Assembly (NCBI GenBank): GCA_013911135.1
Contig: JACERO010000013.1
Coordinates: forward strand, 1-60,321
Length of the DNA: 60,321 bases
Reading direction: 5' to 3'
From: Candidatus Nitrosopumilus sp.
GTDB lineage: Archaea; Thermoproteota; Nitrososphaeria; Nitrososphaerales; Nitrosopumilaceae
The notes under the pieces were generated by a model. The model saw only the letters and a program-made list of their open reading frames with translations. It was not told where the DNA came from and searched no databases. The stretch's first letter is position 1. The number at the start of each line of letters is the position of its first letter. The translations under genes were made by a program, and so were the position numbers. This document shows positions 26,483 to 36,241 of this stretch, piece by piece.

Positions 26483-27640
26483 ATGTGGTCTGAAAAACAT
26501 CGACCTCAGATTATTTCTGACATGATAGGAAACGAAGAAGCTCGTGCTGCTATCATGGAATGGTTTGCAAAATGGAAGAAAGGAACAAAACCTCTTCTTC
26601 TAGTTGGGCCGCCTGGAATTGGAAAAACCACAATAGTCTATCTTGTAGCAAAACAATTTGGCTATGATATGATTGGACTTAATGCTAGTGACGCTAGAAG
26701 TAAATCTAGAATCAATGAAATTCTTACACCTGTTTTAGGTAATGTGAGTGTTTTAGGAACTCCAATGATATTTGTTGATGAAGTAGATGGCATTCATGGT
26801 CGTGGTGATTATGGTGGCGCAGCAGCTCTTGTTGACATTCTAAAAGAACCTACAGTACCTATCATTCTTGCTGCAAACGATGATACCTTAGAGAAAATGA
26901 AAGGTATCAAAAAAGTGGTTAAAATAATCCACTTCAAAAGAATTGCTCCTCGTCTTTTGAGAGTCTATCTTGAAAATATTCTAAAAAAAGAAGGTGCAAA
27001 ACTAAGTCCTGGATCTTTGATCAAAGTTATTGACAAATCACATGGAGATATCCGCTCGATGATTAATCTAACCCAGTCATTAGTAACTGGATTTAATCCT
27101 CAAACTGACACATCTTTTGAGAGTATCAATGTTGAAGATGGAGTAAATGCCTTCTTTAAAACAAATTCAATTGAAGAAGCTAGAGGTGTTTTGTATTCTA
27201 TGCAAATTGATCCGAGACAAAAGATTAATGCATTTTATTCCAGTATCATCACAAGTGATCTAGATAATAAAACACTTGCAAAATATCTACAAGTCATTTC
27301 AAATGCTGATATTCTTTATGGAAAGATTCTAAAAACTCAGAATTGGAGGCTTTTACGTTATCTCAATGATACTTTGGTAGAATTATATCAAAATGATGAC
27401 AGAATTAGATATTCACAATACAATCTTTCATGGCCTTTACTTAATAGAATTCGTTGGGATGGCAAAAAAATAAAGTCATTGTCATCTGTCATGGCAAAAA
27501 AATTACACATGTCATCTAGCACTTTTGTAACACTTTGTTTGCCTTATGTTTTATTTTGTATTAAAAATAAAACTCTTGAATTAGACTTAGAAGAAACTTT
27601 TGGTGATGTCATTGACAAGGAGATCGAACTAATCCAATGA
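26483..27640 (+). CDS. rfcL: replication factor C large subunit
   Basis: This is the AAA+ clamp-loader large subunit, partner of RfcS. Walker A VGPPGIGKTT is near residues 40-49 and Walker B FVDEVDG near 97-103. The protein lacks the acidic/PIP-box tail of some archaeal homologues or has only a short form of it (385 residues). I choose ATG 26483 (MWSEKHRPQ), which matches the family N-terminus. An in-frame GTG at 26471 overlaps the previous stop. It overlaps the next gene by 4 bp. Confidence 0.93.
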   Translation: MWSEKHRPQIISDMIGNEEARAAIMEWFAKWKKGTKPLLLVGPPGIGKTTIVYLVAKQFGYDMIGLNASDARSKSRINEILTPVLGNVSVLGTPMIFVDEVDGIHGRGDYGGAAALVDILKEPTVPIILAANDDTLEKMKGIKKVVKIIHFKRIAPRLLRVYLENILKKEGAKLSPGSLIKVIDKSHGDIRSMINLTQSLVTGFNPQTDTSFESINVEDGVNAFFKTNSIEEARGVLYSMQIDPRQKINAFYSSIITSDLDNKTLAKYLQVISNADILYGKILKTQNWRLLRYLNDTLVELYQNDDRIRYSQYNLSWPLLNRIRWDGKKIKSLSSVMAKKLHMSSSTFVTLCLPYVLFCIKNKTLELDLEETFGDVIDKEIELIQ

Positions 27641-27948
27641 GTTGGAGAAAAATTCCTATGAAGTTTCCAGGAACTTGTATAGTATGTAATGAAAAAATCA
27701 AAGTCAATGAAATTGGATTATGGGCAAAAGGATTAGGTGTAAAACATGAAAAATGTGCTCAAATTAATGAATTACAATGTGCAGTATGTGGTGCTCCTGC
27801 TGGTTGTCCTCAATGTGAATTTCAGGAAAATTGTGATATTCCAAATGTATCTCAATTATGTATCTGTAAGAAATGTAGTGAGGAGCAAGATGCTTTTAGA
27901 TCTTACCAAAAATCAGTCAAAAAGAAATTCATAATTCTTAACTCTTGA
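27637..27948 (+). CDS. Cys-rich small protein, probable zinc binder
   Basis: The 103-residue protein has ten Cys residues, several in pairs (CIVC, CAVC, CPQC, CICKKC). The pairs suggest two or more zinc sites. The first half, CIVCNEKIKVNEIGLWAKGLGVKHEKC, resembles a treble-clef or PARP-like zinc finger. It is the third gene of the operon with rfcL (4-bp overlap). A nucleic-acid role fits the context but is inference. Confidence 0.7.
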   Translation: MSWRKIPMKFPGTCIVCNEKIKVNEIGLWAKGLGVKHEKCAQINELQCAVCGAPAGCPQCEFQENCDIPNVSQLCICKKCSEEQDAFRSYQKSVKKKFIILNS

Positions 27949-28050
27949 ATTTCTAAAATGAACAATACTTGAATTTTTGTAAAAATTTGATAATGTCTCT
28001 ATTGTCAAATTAAATTAATATAGGAAAACCTCTTGCTTTAGATCACTGTT

Positions 28051-29598
28051 ATGCATTCTGAAAAGATTGAAGAGTATACTAAAAAGAATAACACCGCATT
28101 ACAGGGAGGGGGTCAAGATCGGATTAAGGCTCAACATGATAAGGGCAAATTAACTGCTCGCGAAAGAATCAATCTTTTACTTGATGAAGGCACTTTTACT
28201 GAAATGGATCCATTAACCACACACCACTATCATGAATATGATATGCAGAAGAAGAAATTCTTTACAGATGGTGTAATTTGTGGTTATGGAACAGTAAATA
28301 GCAGACAAATCTTTGTCTTTGCTTATGATTTTACTGTACTTGGTGGAACACTAAGTAGGATGGGAGCTAAAAAAATTACAAAACTTACGGAACATGCACT
28401 CAAAACTGGATGCCCAATTATTGGAATAATGGATTCTGGTGGTGCTAGAATCCAAGAAGGAATTATGAGTCTTGATGGATTTGCAGATATTTTCTATTAC
28501 AATCAATTAGCTTCTGGAGTAATTCCACAAATTACCGCAAGTATTGGTCCTTCAGCAGGTGGTGCTGTATATTCTCCTGCAATGACTGACTTTGTAATTA
28601 TGGTTAACAAGATAGGAACTATGTTTGTTACAGGACCTGATGTAGTCAAAACTGTATTGGGTGAAGAAATTTCATTTGAAGATCTTGGTGGTGCAATGAC
28701 ACATGGTACAAAAAGTGGAGTTGCACATTTTGTTGCACAAAATGAGTACGAATGCATGGATTACGTCAAAAAATTACTCTCATATCTTCCACAAAATAAT
28801 ACTGAAGAAGCACCTAAAACTACAACTGATGATGATCCAAATAGATTAGATCATAATCTTATTAATATAATTCCAGAAAATCCTTTGCAACCCTATGACA
28901 TGAAAGATATCATCAACTCTATTGTTGATAATCATGAATTCTTTGAAGTGCATGAATTGTTTGCACCAAACATTGTAGTTGGTTATGGTAGAATGAATGG
29001 CAGAGTTGTTGGATTTATTGCAAACAATCCTATGTATCTTGCAGGTGCACTTGATATTGATTCATCAAACAAGGCAGCACGTTTTATTAGATTCTGTGAT
29101 TCATTTAACATACCACTTATCACTTTAGTTGATACTCCTGGTTACATGCCTGGTTCTAATCAAGAACACAATGGAATCATTAGACATGGAAGTAAACTAC
29201 TCTTTGCATTTTGTGAAGCTACTGTTCCAAGAATTACTTTAGTTATTGGCAAAGCATATGGTGGTGCATACATTGCAATGGGAAGTAAAAATCTTAGAAC
29301 TGACATTAACTATGCATGGCCTACTGCAAGATGTGCAGTTTTAGGTGGAGAAGCAGCTGTAAAAATCATGTATAGAAAAGAACTTGCAAAAGCTGAAGAC
29401 TCTGAATCTCTTAAAAAAGAATTAATTGATGAATTTGCAGAAAAATTTGAAAATCCTTACGTTGCTGCATCTCATGGAACCGTTGATAATGTAATTGATC
29501 CTGCTGAAACAAGACCTATGTTAATTAAAGCACTAGAAATGCTTGAAAACAAAAGAGAAAAACAACTACTTAGAAAACACGGAAACATCAATCTGTGA
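28051..29598 (+). CDS. acetyl-/propionyl-CoA carboxylase, carboxyltransferase subunit
   Basis: The 515-residue crotonase-fold carboxyltransferase transfers CO2 from carboxybiotin to acetyl-CoA or propionyl-CoA. It has the KLTARERINLLLDEGTF start typical of PccB, two carboxyltransferase halves, the oxyanion-loop motifs GPSAGGAVYSPA (near 167-178) and GKAYGGAYIAMG, and VDTPGYMPG. In thaumarchaea one bifunctional enzyme performs both carboxylations of the 3HP/4HB cycle. It leads an operon with the biotin carboxylase and biotin carrier genes. Confidence 0.95.
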   Translation: MHSEKIEEYTKKNNTALQGGGQDRIKAQHDKGKLTARERINLLLDEGTFTEMDPLTTHHYHEYDMQKKKFFTDGVICGYGTVNSRQIFVFAYDFTVLGGTLSRMGAKKITKLTEHALKTGCPIIGIMDSGGARIQEGIMSLDGFADIFYYNQLASGVIPQITASIGPSAGGAVYSPAMTDFVIMVNKIGTMFVTGPDVVKTVLGEEISFEDLGGAMTHGTKSGVAHFVAQNEYECMDYVKKLLSYLPQNNTEEAPKTTTDDDPNRLDHNLINIIPENPLQPYDMKDIINSIVDNHEFFEVHELFAPNIVVGYGRMNGRVVGFIANNPMYLAGALDIDSSNKAARFIRFCDSFNIPLITLVDTPGYMPGSNQEHNGIIRHGSKLLFAFCEATVPRITLVIGKAYGGAYIAMGSKNLRTDINYAWPTARCAVLGGEAAVKIMYRKELAKAEDSESLKKELIDEFAEKFENPYVAASHGTVDNVIDPAETRPMLIKALEMLENKREKQLLRKHGNINL

Positions 29599-29604
29599 TC
29601 TAAA

Positions 29605-31092
29605 ATGATTGAAAAAGTGCTTATCGCAAACAGAGGAGAAATTGCTTTACGTGTAATTAGGACATGTAAGGCACTTGGAATCAAAACAGTTGCAGTTTAT
29701 TCTGATGAAGACTACAATTCTTTACACGTAAAACAGGCTACTGAAGCGTATTACATTGGAGAGGCAACTCCTACAAAATCATATCTTAATCAAGAAAAAA
29801 TTCTAGAAGTTATGCTATCATCTGGTACAGATGCTGTTCATCCAGGTTATGGTTTTCTTTCTGAAAATGATGATTTTGCACGATTGTGTGAAAAAAATAA
29901 AATTAATTTCATTGGCCCAACTGCTGATTCAATGGATCTTTGTGGTGACAAAATGAAATGCAAAGATGCAATGTTAAAAGCTAAAGTCCCAACTGTTCCT
30001 GGAAGTCCTGGTCTAGTAAAAGATGCTGCTGATGCAGAAAAAATTGCAAATGAAATTGGTTATCCTGTAATGTTAAAGTCAGTTTATGGCGGTGGTGGTC
30101 GTGGAATTAGAATAGTGACTAATGATAAAGAATTGCGTGATGGTTATGAATCTGTTACAGGTGAATCAATGGCGTCAGTAGGCAAATCAGCTATTCTTGT
30201 AGAAAAATTTCTTGAAAAGACACGACACATTGAATTTCAAATGGCAAGAGACACTCATGGTAATACTGTTCATATCTTTGAGAGAGAATGTTCAATTCAA
30301 AGACGAAATCAAAAATTAATTGAACAAACCCCTTCACCAACTGTTGATGAAGAAACAAGAGCTCGTATAGGTGAATTAGTTTGTAAAGCTGCTGATGCAG
30401 TTGGTTATACTAACTTGGGAACTGCTGAATTTCTAAGAGCTGATAATGGAGAATTCTACTTTATTGAAATCAATGCTAGATTACAAGTAGAACATCCAAT
30501 TACTGAACTTGTATCTGGATTGGATTTGGTCAAACTGCAAATCGATATTGCAAATGGCGAAGCAATCCCATTCAAACAAAGTGATCTCAAAATGAATGGT
30601 TATGCAATAGAATGCAGAATCAATGCAGAAGATACATTCTTGGAATTTGCTCCTTCTACTGGACCTATTCCAGATGTAACAATTCCTGCAGGACCAAGTG
30701 TTCGATGTGATACTTATCTATATCCTGGCTGCGCAGTTTCTCCATTTTATGACTCACTTATGGCAAAACTCTGTACATGGGGCCAAACATTTGAAGAATC
30801 TAGAACTAGAATGCTTTCAGCGTTAAATGATTTTTACATTCAAGGAGTAGAAACTTCAATTCCTCTCTACAAAACAATTCTAAATTCAGATGAGTACAAA
30901 AATGGAGAACTATCCACTGATTTTCTTAAGCGTCATAATATGATTGATAGATTGACTAAAGATCTTAAGAAAGAAAAAGAAGAGAAAAGCGAAGCAGCTT
31001 TGGCTGCTGCAATAATTCATTCTGAATACTTTAAGAGCCGTATACAAAATCATGCTAATAATAATTCTAATTGGAAAAATAAATTGGATTGA
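29605..31092 (+). CDS. accC: acetyl-/propionyl-CoA carboxylase, biotin carboxylase subunit
   Basis: This ATP-grasp enzyme carboxylates biotin on the carrier protein with bicarbonate and ATP. The 495-residue sequence begins IEKVLIANRGEIALRVIRT, has the Gly-rich ATP loop GGGGRGIR near 163-170, the catalytic EINARLQVEHPITE near 292-305, and RINAEDT. A charged C-terminal extension (KDLKKEKEEKSEAALAAA) goes beyond the usual 450 residues. The ATG is 7 bp after the previous stop. Confidence 0.96.
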   Translation: MIEKVLIANRGEIALRVIRTCKALGIKTVAVYSDEDYNSLHVKQATEAYYIGEATPTKSYLNQEKILEVMLSSGTDAVHPGYGFLSENDDFARLCEKNKINFIGPTADSMDLCGDKMKCKDAMLKAKVPTVPGSPGLVKDAADAEKIANEIGYPVMLKSVYGGGGRGIRIVTNDKELRDGYESVTGESMASVGKSAILVEKFLEKTRHIEFQMARDTHGNTVHIFERECSIQRRNQKLIEQTPSPTVDEETRARIGELVCKAADAVGYTNLGTAEFLRADNGEFYFIEINARLQVEHPITELVSGLDLVKLQIDIANGEAIPFKQSDLKMNGYAIECRINAEDTFLEFAPSTGPIPDVTIPAGPSVRCDTYLYPGCAVSPFYDSLMAKLCTWGQTFEESRTRMLSALNDFYIQGVETSIPLYKTILNSDEYKNGELSTDFLKRHNMIDRLTKDLKKEKEEKSEAALAAAIIHSEYFKSRIQNHANNNSNWKNKLD

Positions 31093-31098
31093 TGAATT

Positions 31099-31611
31099 AT
31101 GGATTATAAAATACCAGATATTGAAAAATCATTTGAAGGAAAGATAACAGAAAATCTCGGTAATAATGAATATGTAATTAAAATTAATGATAACGAGCAT
31201 AAATTAAAAATTATAAAGATGAGTTCAAAAGGAATTGAATTTATTTTAGATCAAAAATATCACCGAGCAAAATATCTTGAACAATCTACAAATGAAATGA
31301 ATCTTGTAATTGATAATGTCCCAATCACTCTAAACATCAATACTCATTTTGATGAAATTGTTTACAAAAACACCGGCGGAGGTAGTACTGGTGATTCACA
31401 ATTAGCTTTGAAAAGCCAAATTCCAGGAAAGGTTGTATCAATTGCAGTTACTGATGGTGATTCTGTAAAGAAAGGTGATGTTGTTTGTACTTTAGAGTCT
31501 ATGAAAATGCAAGTAGCTGTCAAAGCACACAAAGATGGTGTTATAAAATCAATTAAAGTAAAGAAAACTGGAACCGTTGCAAAAGGCGACGTAATTGCAG
31601 AAATAGAATAA
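31099..31611 (+). CDS. biotin carboxyl carrier protein of acyl-CoA carboxylase
   Basis: The biotinyl domain fills the C-terminal 80 residues, with LESMKMQV and biotin-acceptor Lys136. A Gly/Ser linker (NTGGGSTGDSQ) separates it from an N-terminal beta-rich part (about 1-90) that probably docks to the partner subunits. The length of 170 residues matches the alpha-subunit C-terminus of fused enzymes. It is the third gene of the operon, 7 bp after accC. Confidence 0.95.
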   Translation: MDYKIPDIEKSFEGKITENLGNNEYVIKINDNEHKLKIIKMSSKGIEFILDQKYHRAKYLEQSTNEMNLVIDNVPITLNINTHFDEIVYKNTGGGSTGDSQLALKSQIPGKVVSIAVTDGDSVKKGDVVCTLESMKMQVAVKAHKDGVIKSIKVKKTGTVAKGDVIAEIE

Positions 31612-31619
31612 ATTTTTTC

Positions 31620-32084
31620 TTATTTCAAGAAATTTTTAATTTCTTCATAGTTTGGTTCTTTTAATGGATCTTCTGAAACCCATTTGTAACCAATTTTTCC
31701 ATCTTCCATTATTACAAATACAGAGCGTTTTGCAGCATTGTAATCTTTAATGTGAAGTAAATCTTTCATCAATATGTCATAATCACGAATTGTTTTACTG
31801 TTATAGTCTGCTAATAATGGAAAATTAAAGTTGTGTTTTTCTGCAAATGCTTTATTTGCAAATGGACCATCATTGCTGATTGATATTATTTGTGCACCCA
31901 GATCTGAAATCTCTTGCCAAGAATCTCTAAGTGTACACAACTCGGCTTCACAAACTGGAGAACTTGCAGCAACTATGAATGATAGTACAATTTTTCCCCC
32001 TTTAAATTCATCCAAAGTCCGCATCTTTAATTCTGTATCTGGAAGTTCAAAATCAGGAGCAACATCTCCGATATTTAGTGACAT
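31620..32084 (-). CDS. peroxiredoxin, Bcp/AhpC-TSA family
   Basis: The 154-residue thiol peroxidase has the opening GDVAPDFELPDTE and the active-site segment SSPVCEAELCT. Cys45 is the likely peroxidatic and Cys50 a possible resolving residue (C-x4-C, as in Bcp). The usual FxPxxxTPVC is altered to VAASSPVC. It removes peroxides in the cytoplasm. It converges on the carboxylase operon and is divergent from the nuo operon. Confidence 0.9.
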   Translation of the reverse strand: MSLNIGDVAPDFELPDTELKMRTLDEFKGGKIVLSFIVAASSPVCEAELCTLRDSWQEISDLGAQIISISNDGPFANKAFAEKHNFNFPLLADYNSKTIRDYDILMKDLLHIKDYNAAKRSVFVIMEDGKIGYKWVSEDPLKEPNYEEIKNFLK

Positions 32085-32165
32085 GTTCGTTTTTCGTTAT
32101 TATCCTATTAAGTAGTTTTCAAAAATCATTTTTTCCCAAAATTAGATCGAAAAAAGTAAGCATAC

Positions 32166-32175
32166 CTTTTTATAC
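32166..32175 (+). promoter_or_regulatory. TATA box of the nuo operon
   Basis: CTTTTTATAC is centred about 28 bp before the TTG start of nuoA. It is the only clear promoter-like element before the 11-gene operon. Confidence 0.55.
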
Positions 32176-32198
32176 AAAAATTAGGGTCAATAGCTAAA

Positions 32199-32573
32199 TT
32201 GGTCGGGGAATTAGCGGGCAATTATAGTACAGTTGTACTGATGTTTGCCTTTGGTATAGCAGCAATGGCACCTGCATTAGTAATTTCAAGAATGATTTCA
32301 CCAAGAAAACGAAGTAATCCTGTAAAGTTTTTGCCAATGGAATGTGGTCAAGTCCCATCAGGAGAAGGACGAACTCACTTTATGATGCAATACTATCCTT
32401 ACATTCTGATGTTTGTAGTCTTTGATGTTATGGCAATTTTCTTGTATGCATGGGGAAGTTCTCTTTTGGAACTTCCAAAGAGTGCAACATTACCTATGAT
32501 GGGATTTTTAGCTATTATGTTTGGAGCAATGGCATTTGCACTGTATCAATCAGGGAGAAGAAGAATATGGTAG
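32199..32573 (+). CDS. nuoA: complex I subunit NuoA
   Basis: This small membrane subunit of the proton-pumping respiratory complex I has three helices and 124 residues. The KFLPMECGQVPSGEGR loop, with its conserved Glu-Cys-Gly, is the subunit A (ND3) signature that undergoes active/deactive exposure in relatives. It uses TTG as start, about 28 bp from a TATA box. First gene of nuoABCDHIJKMLN. Confidence 0.93.
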   Translation: MVGELAGNYSTVVLMFAFGIAAMAPALVISRMISPRKRSNPVKFLPMECGQVPSGEGRTHFMMQYYPYILMFVVFDVMAIFLYAWGSSLLELPKSATLPMMGFLAIMFGAMAFALYQSGRRRIW

Positions 32574-32613
32574 TTTTTTATATTAATTTCATTTATGAGG
32601 ATAGGGGATAAGA

Positions 32614-33138
32614 TTGCTTAAAGACTTAGTAACACCAGAAAATGCAAATGTCTTTGTAGGTAAGCTAGGAGACACTTTAGAAAAAGCAATCGGTAAACCA
32701 TTGGGCTACGCCATCAACTGGGGTAGAATTTGGTCACTCTGGCCTGTCCACATTGAAACAGCTTGTTGCAGTGTTGAATTTGGCGCAGCATCAAGTCCTA
32801 GATATGATGTTGAAAGATTTGGTATCATTGAAGCATTTGGATCACTTAGACAATGTGATCTAATTGTTGTTCAAGGAACTATTACAAGAAAGATGGCACC
32901 ACGTCTCAGATTAGTTTATGATCAAATGCCAGAACCAAAGTATGTAATTGCTATGGGAGCTTGTGCAATTACTGGAGGATTGTATTTTGATTCATACAAT
33001 GTACTTCCAGGAATTGACGGAGTAATTCCGGTTGATGTCTATGTTCCAGGCTGCCCACCTAGACCTGAAACTCTCATCCAAGGATGTATTTTACTGCAAG
33101 AGAAAATAAAGAGAATGAAGGCTAGGATGTTTGTATAA
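32614..33138 (+). CDS. nuoB: complex I subunit NuoB
   Basis: NuoB holds cluster N2, which passes electrons to quinone. The 174-residue protein has the vicinal Cys pair in ETACCSVEFG, a third Cys in AMGACAITGG and a fourth in VPGCPPRPE. The TTG start has a purine-rich GAGGATAGGGGATAAG stretch just upstream as a probable ribosome-binding site. The stop overlaps nuoC by 1 bp. Confidence 0.95.
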   Translation: MLKDLVTPENANVFVGKLGDTLEKAIGKPLGYAINWGRIWSLWPVHIETACCSVEFGAASSPRYDVERFGIIEAFGSLRQCDLIVVQGTITRKMAPRLRLVYDQMPEPKYVIAMGACAITGGLYFDSYNVLPGIDGVIPVDVYVPGCPPRPETLIQGCILLQEKIKRMKARMFV

Positions 33139-33731
33139 TGAGTTCTGATTCTGAAAAACCTACAGATGCAAAACCTGAAGAAAAACCAGCAGCTACAAAA
33201 CCCGTAGTAAAAAAACCTGAAGAAACACCCGTAGAATTACCTGCGTTTGAAAAAGGCATTTCTGATAAAATTGTTGAAAAGTTTGGCGATAAAGTTGAAG
33301 TTGCATTTGTAAAAGAAGATAGAGTTGGAATTAATGTTAGTAAAGAAAACGTACACGATGTTGCAGAATTTATTCGTGATGGACTAAACTATGATCATGT
33401 AGAATCTGTTTCAGGTGTAGATTATCCACTAGAACAAGAAATTGCAGTAGTTTATCACATTGGTTCTTACTCAGATCCCTCATTAGCAAGACAAATTCTT
33501 GTTTTATCTACAAGAGCTCAACGAGAAGAAAATCCAATTCCTGGACATGATGCAACAAAATTACCTACTCTTAGAGATATATTTTACAGCGTAGAGTTTC
33601 ATGAAAGAGAAGTTTTTGAAATGTCTGGTGTTTACTTTGAAGGTCATCCTGATAACAGACGATTACTTTTGCCAGAAGATTGGGCAGACTTACCTCCACT
33701 TAGAAAGGACTTTGCAATAAAGGGACGATAA
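33138..33731 (+). CDS. nuoC: complex I subunit NuoC with charged N-terminal tail
   Basis: The 30-kDa-type subunit sits in the Q-module. Its core (about 45-197) includes GVDYPLEQEIAVVYH and the PTLRDIFYSVEFHEREVFEMSG signature, split here by position, ending in PPLRKDF. The first 40 residues are Pro/Lys/Glu-rich and probably disordered, an addition not needed for the fold. It overlaps nuoB by 1 bp and precedes nuoD by 2 bp. Confidence 0.93.
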   Translation: MSSDSEKPTDAKPEEKPAATKPVVKKPEETPVELPAFEKGISDKIVEKFGDKVEVAFVKEDRVGINVSKENVHDVAEFIRDGLNYDHVESVSGVDYPLEQEIAVVYHIGSYSDPSLARQILVLSTRAQREENPIPGHDATKLPTLRDIFYSVEFHEREVFEMSGVYFEGHPDNRRLLLPEDWADLPPLRKDFAIKGR

Positions 33732-33733
33732 AG

Positions 33734-34927
33734 ATGACTACAGAATTACCTACAGATATCACATCAGCAGCAATACATATGGACAAACCATCATCAAGTT
33801 GGTTACCTCCTGGGCTAGCACTCCAAAAAGTTGATGAGAGAATCATGACTCTTAATGTTGGACCACAACATCCAGGTTCTGGTCACATGAGACTTATTGT
33901 ACAAATTGATGGTGACTATATCGTTGCCTGTGATCCTGATCCTGGATATGTACACCGTGGAGAAGAAAAAATGGCAGAATATAGAAACTATATCACAAAT
34001 GTCCCTCACTTAGAAAGACCAGTAATTCATGATTCATGTAATGTGCTTTATCCATATGTATTGGGAGTTGAAGAACTTCTTGGAATTGAAGTTCCTGAGC
34101 GTGCACAGTATGTCAGAGTTATTGCAGCTGAGCTAAACAGATGTATCTACATAATGTATTGGCTTGCAATTTATGGAATTTTCTTAGGACATTCTACAAT
34201 GTTTATGTGGCCAGCAGGTGATCGTGAACTCTTAATTGATCTTATGGAAAAAATGACTGGAGCTAGAGTCACACATGCACATTTTATTCCTGGTGGAGTT
34301 AGAAATGATTTGCCACCAAACTTTGAAGGTGTTTGTTTACGTCAAGTCAACTATTTTGAAAAACGTATCAAAGAATATGCCGCAGTCTTTTATGATAACC
34401 CAATTTTAATTTCACGAACTCAAGATACTGGTGTACTATCACGTCAAGATGCAATTAGACTTGGAACAACTGGTTCTGTACTTCGTGCAAGTGGTGTTGA
34501 TTTTGATCTAAGAAAGAAAGAACCTTATGATGTTTATGATGAGTTAGATATTCATACTAACGTGATGACAGCAGGAGATGCTTATGCAAGATCTAAAATC
34601 CCATGGCTTGATATGATGGAAAGCTGTAAAATAATTAGACAAGCATTACAAAAAATGCCAAAGTCCGGTTCTGTTAGAGTTAAACTAAAACCAAATCCAA
34701 AAGGAAAAGGACTTGATACAGTATACAAACGTGTAGAGTCTGGTAGAGGTTCTTTAGGTTACTATATTGTCTCTAATGGCAAACCAGAACCTTACAGATT
34801 AAAGATGAGTGTTCCTTCCTTTAGAAACTTGATTGCATTACCATATCTTCTCAAAGGTGAAAAACTTGGTAACATGCCATCAGTTTATTGGAGTCTTAAT
34901 TATTGGCCCGTGGAGGCAGACAGGTAA
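33734..34927 (+). CDS. nuoD: complex I subunit NuoD
   Basis: The 49-kDa-type, hydrogenase-derived subunit forms the quinone pocket with NuoB. LNVGPQHPGSGHMRL near residues 41-55 carries the His loop that contacts the quinone head group. DPGYVHRGEEKMAE follows, and the C-terminus ends in the usual EADR. The length is 397 residues. No NiFe ligands are expected or seen. Confidence 0.95.
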   Translation: MTTELPTDITSAAIHMDKPSSSWLPPGLALQKVDERIMTLNVGPQHPGSGHMRLIVQIDGDYIVACDPDPGYVHRGEEKMAEYRNYITNVPHLERPVIHDSCNVLYPYVLGVEELLGIEVPERAQYVRVIAAELNRCIYIMYWLAIYGIFLGHSTMFMWPAGDRELLIDLMEKMTGARVTHAHFIPGGVRNDLPPNFEGVCLRQVNYFEKRIKEYAAVFYDNPILISRTQDTGVLSRQDAIRLGTTGSVLRASGVDFDLRKKEPYDVYDELDIHTNVMTAGDAYARSKIPWLDMMESCKIIRQALQKMPKSGSVRVKLKPNPKGKGLDTVYKRVESGRGSLGYYIVSNGKPEPYRLKMSVPSFRNLIALPYLLKGEKLGNMPSVYWSLNYWPVEADR

Positions 34928-36241
34928 ATGTCAGTTATTGCACCAAATTTCAAACTAAGTGGATTTATCCAATCATTACTTGATAATATTTTCTGGATCT
35001 TACTGCTAGTGGTTTTAGTTGGGGTTCCAGCAATTTTCATGATTTTATTTGTCATTCCATTGCCTGTAATTGATGGAGAATTACTTACACCATTTCTTGC
35101 ATTTTCTGCTTTAGTAAATCCTACACGTCTTCTTCCGATAATACATGCATTCCTGACAACTGATATCTTTAGAGTAATGGCATTTCCTGGATTTGGTTTT
35201 GCAGCATTATTGGCAGCTTCAGTAATTTTCGTTGAAAGAAAGATGATGGCAAAAATACAACTAAGAGTTGGTCCTTTCTACTGCGGAAAAGTTGAAGGTA
35301 TTTTACAATTAATGGGTGATGGACTGAAATTAATTTCTAAAGAGATTATTATTCCTGCAAAAGCTGACAAACCAATTTTCTGGGCAGCACCAGTACTCTT
35401 TGTTGCAACAGCAGCTGCATTTGTTGCATTAATTCCTGTAGCTCCTGGTTGGGTAGTTGCAGATATAGACTTGGGATTACTTGGAGTATTTGCAGTAATT
35501 GGATTCTTCCCAATCATTACTATTCTTTCTGCATGGTCTGCAAACAGCAAGTATCCATTCATTGGAGGAATCAGAGCTTTATTCCAAATGGTTTCATTTG
35601 AAATTCCATTAATCTTGTCTTTGTTGGGAGTTGTTATGTTGACTGGAACTCTAAACTTGTCTGAAATTTCAGCAAGTCAATCTAGTTTCCCCTGGATTAT
35701 ATTTTTACCAATTGGTGCTATTGTCTTTTTTATCACAATGCTTGCAGAATTAGAAAGAATTCCATTTGACTTGCCAGAAGCAGAAAGTGAAATTGTAGCT
35801 GGATGGTTAACAGAACTCTCAGGAATGATGTATGGACTTGTTCAATTAGGATCATATCTGAAACTTTATGCGTTTGCAGCCTTGTTTGTTGTCTTGTTCC
35901 TTGGTGGTTGGAATGGACCAATGATTGTACCTGCATTCCCAGAGCAAATCATTACTGAAGGAATTGAAATGGGTCCTATTGTTCTCACTATTGATGGATT
36001 GGGACCATTACTTCATGAGACAATAACACAAGAAATGCTTAATGGAACACTTTGGTTTGTTCTCAAAACGGCTGGAGTAATTTTCTTTATAATATTACCA
36101 AGAGGTGTATTCCCAAGAGTCAGAGTTGATCTGTTGTTGAATCTTGGCTGGACCAAACTTATTGGCCTTTGTTTCATTAACATCTTTATTGCACTTGGTT
36201 TGCTTTACGCTGGAGTGCTTGGGCCAGGAGGGTTACAATAA
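34928..36241 (+). CDS. nuoH: complex I subunit NuoH
   Basis: This membrane subunit connects the Q-module to the pumps. ERKMMAKIQLRVGP (near 106-119) and ELERIPFDLPEAESEI (near 276-291) are the family motifs that face the quinone channel. At 437 residues it is longer than the usual 320-350. The extra length comes from an N-terminal helical segment and a loop near 330-375. The stop overlaps the nuoI start by 1 bp. Confidence 0.95.
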   Translation: MSVIAPNFKLSGFIQSLLDNIFWILLLVVLVGVPAIFMILFVIPLPVIDGELLTPFLAFSALVNPTRLLPIIHAFLTTDIFRVMAFPGFGFAALLAASVIFVERKMMAKIQLRVGPFYCGKVEGILQLMGDGLKLISKEIIIPAKADKPIFWAAPVLFVATAAAFVALIPVAPGWVVADIDLGLLGVFAVIGFFPIITILSAWSANSKYPFIGGIRALFQMVSFEIPLILSLLGVVMLTGTLNLSEISASQSSFPWIIFLPIGAIVFFITMLAELERIPFDLPEAESEIVAGWLTELSGMMYGLVQLGSYLKLYAFAALFVVLFLGGWNGPMIVPAFPEQIITEGIEMGPIVLTIDGLGPLLHETITQEMLNGTLWFVLKTAGVIFFIILPRGVFPRVRVDLLLNLGWTKLIGLCFINIFIALGLLYAGVLGPGGLQ

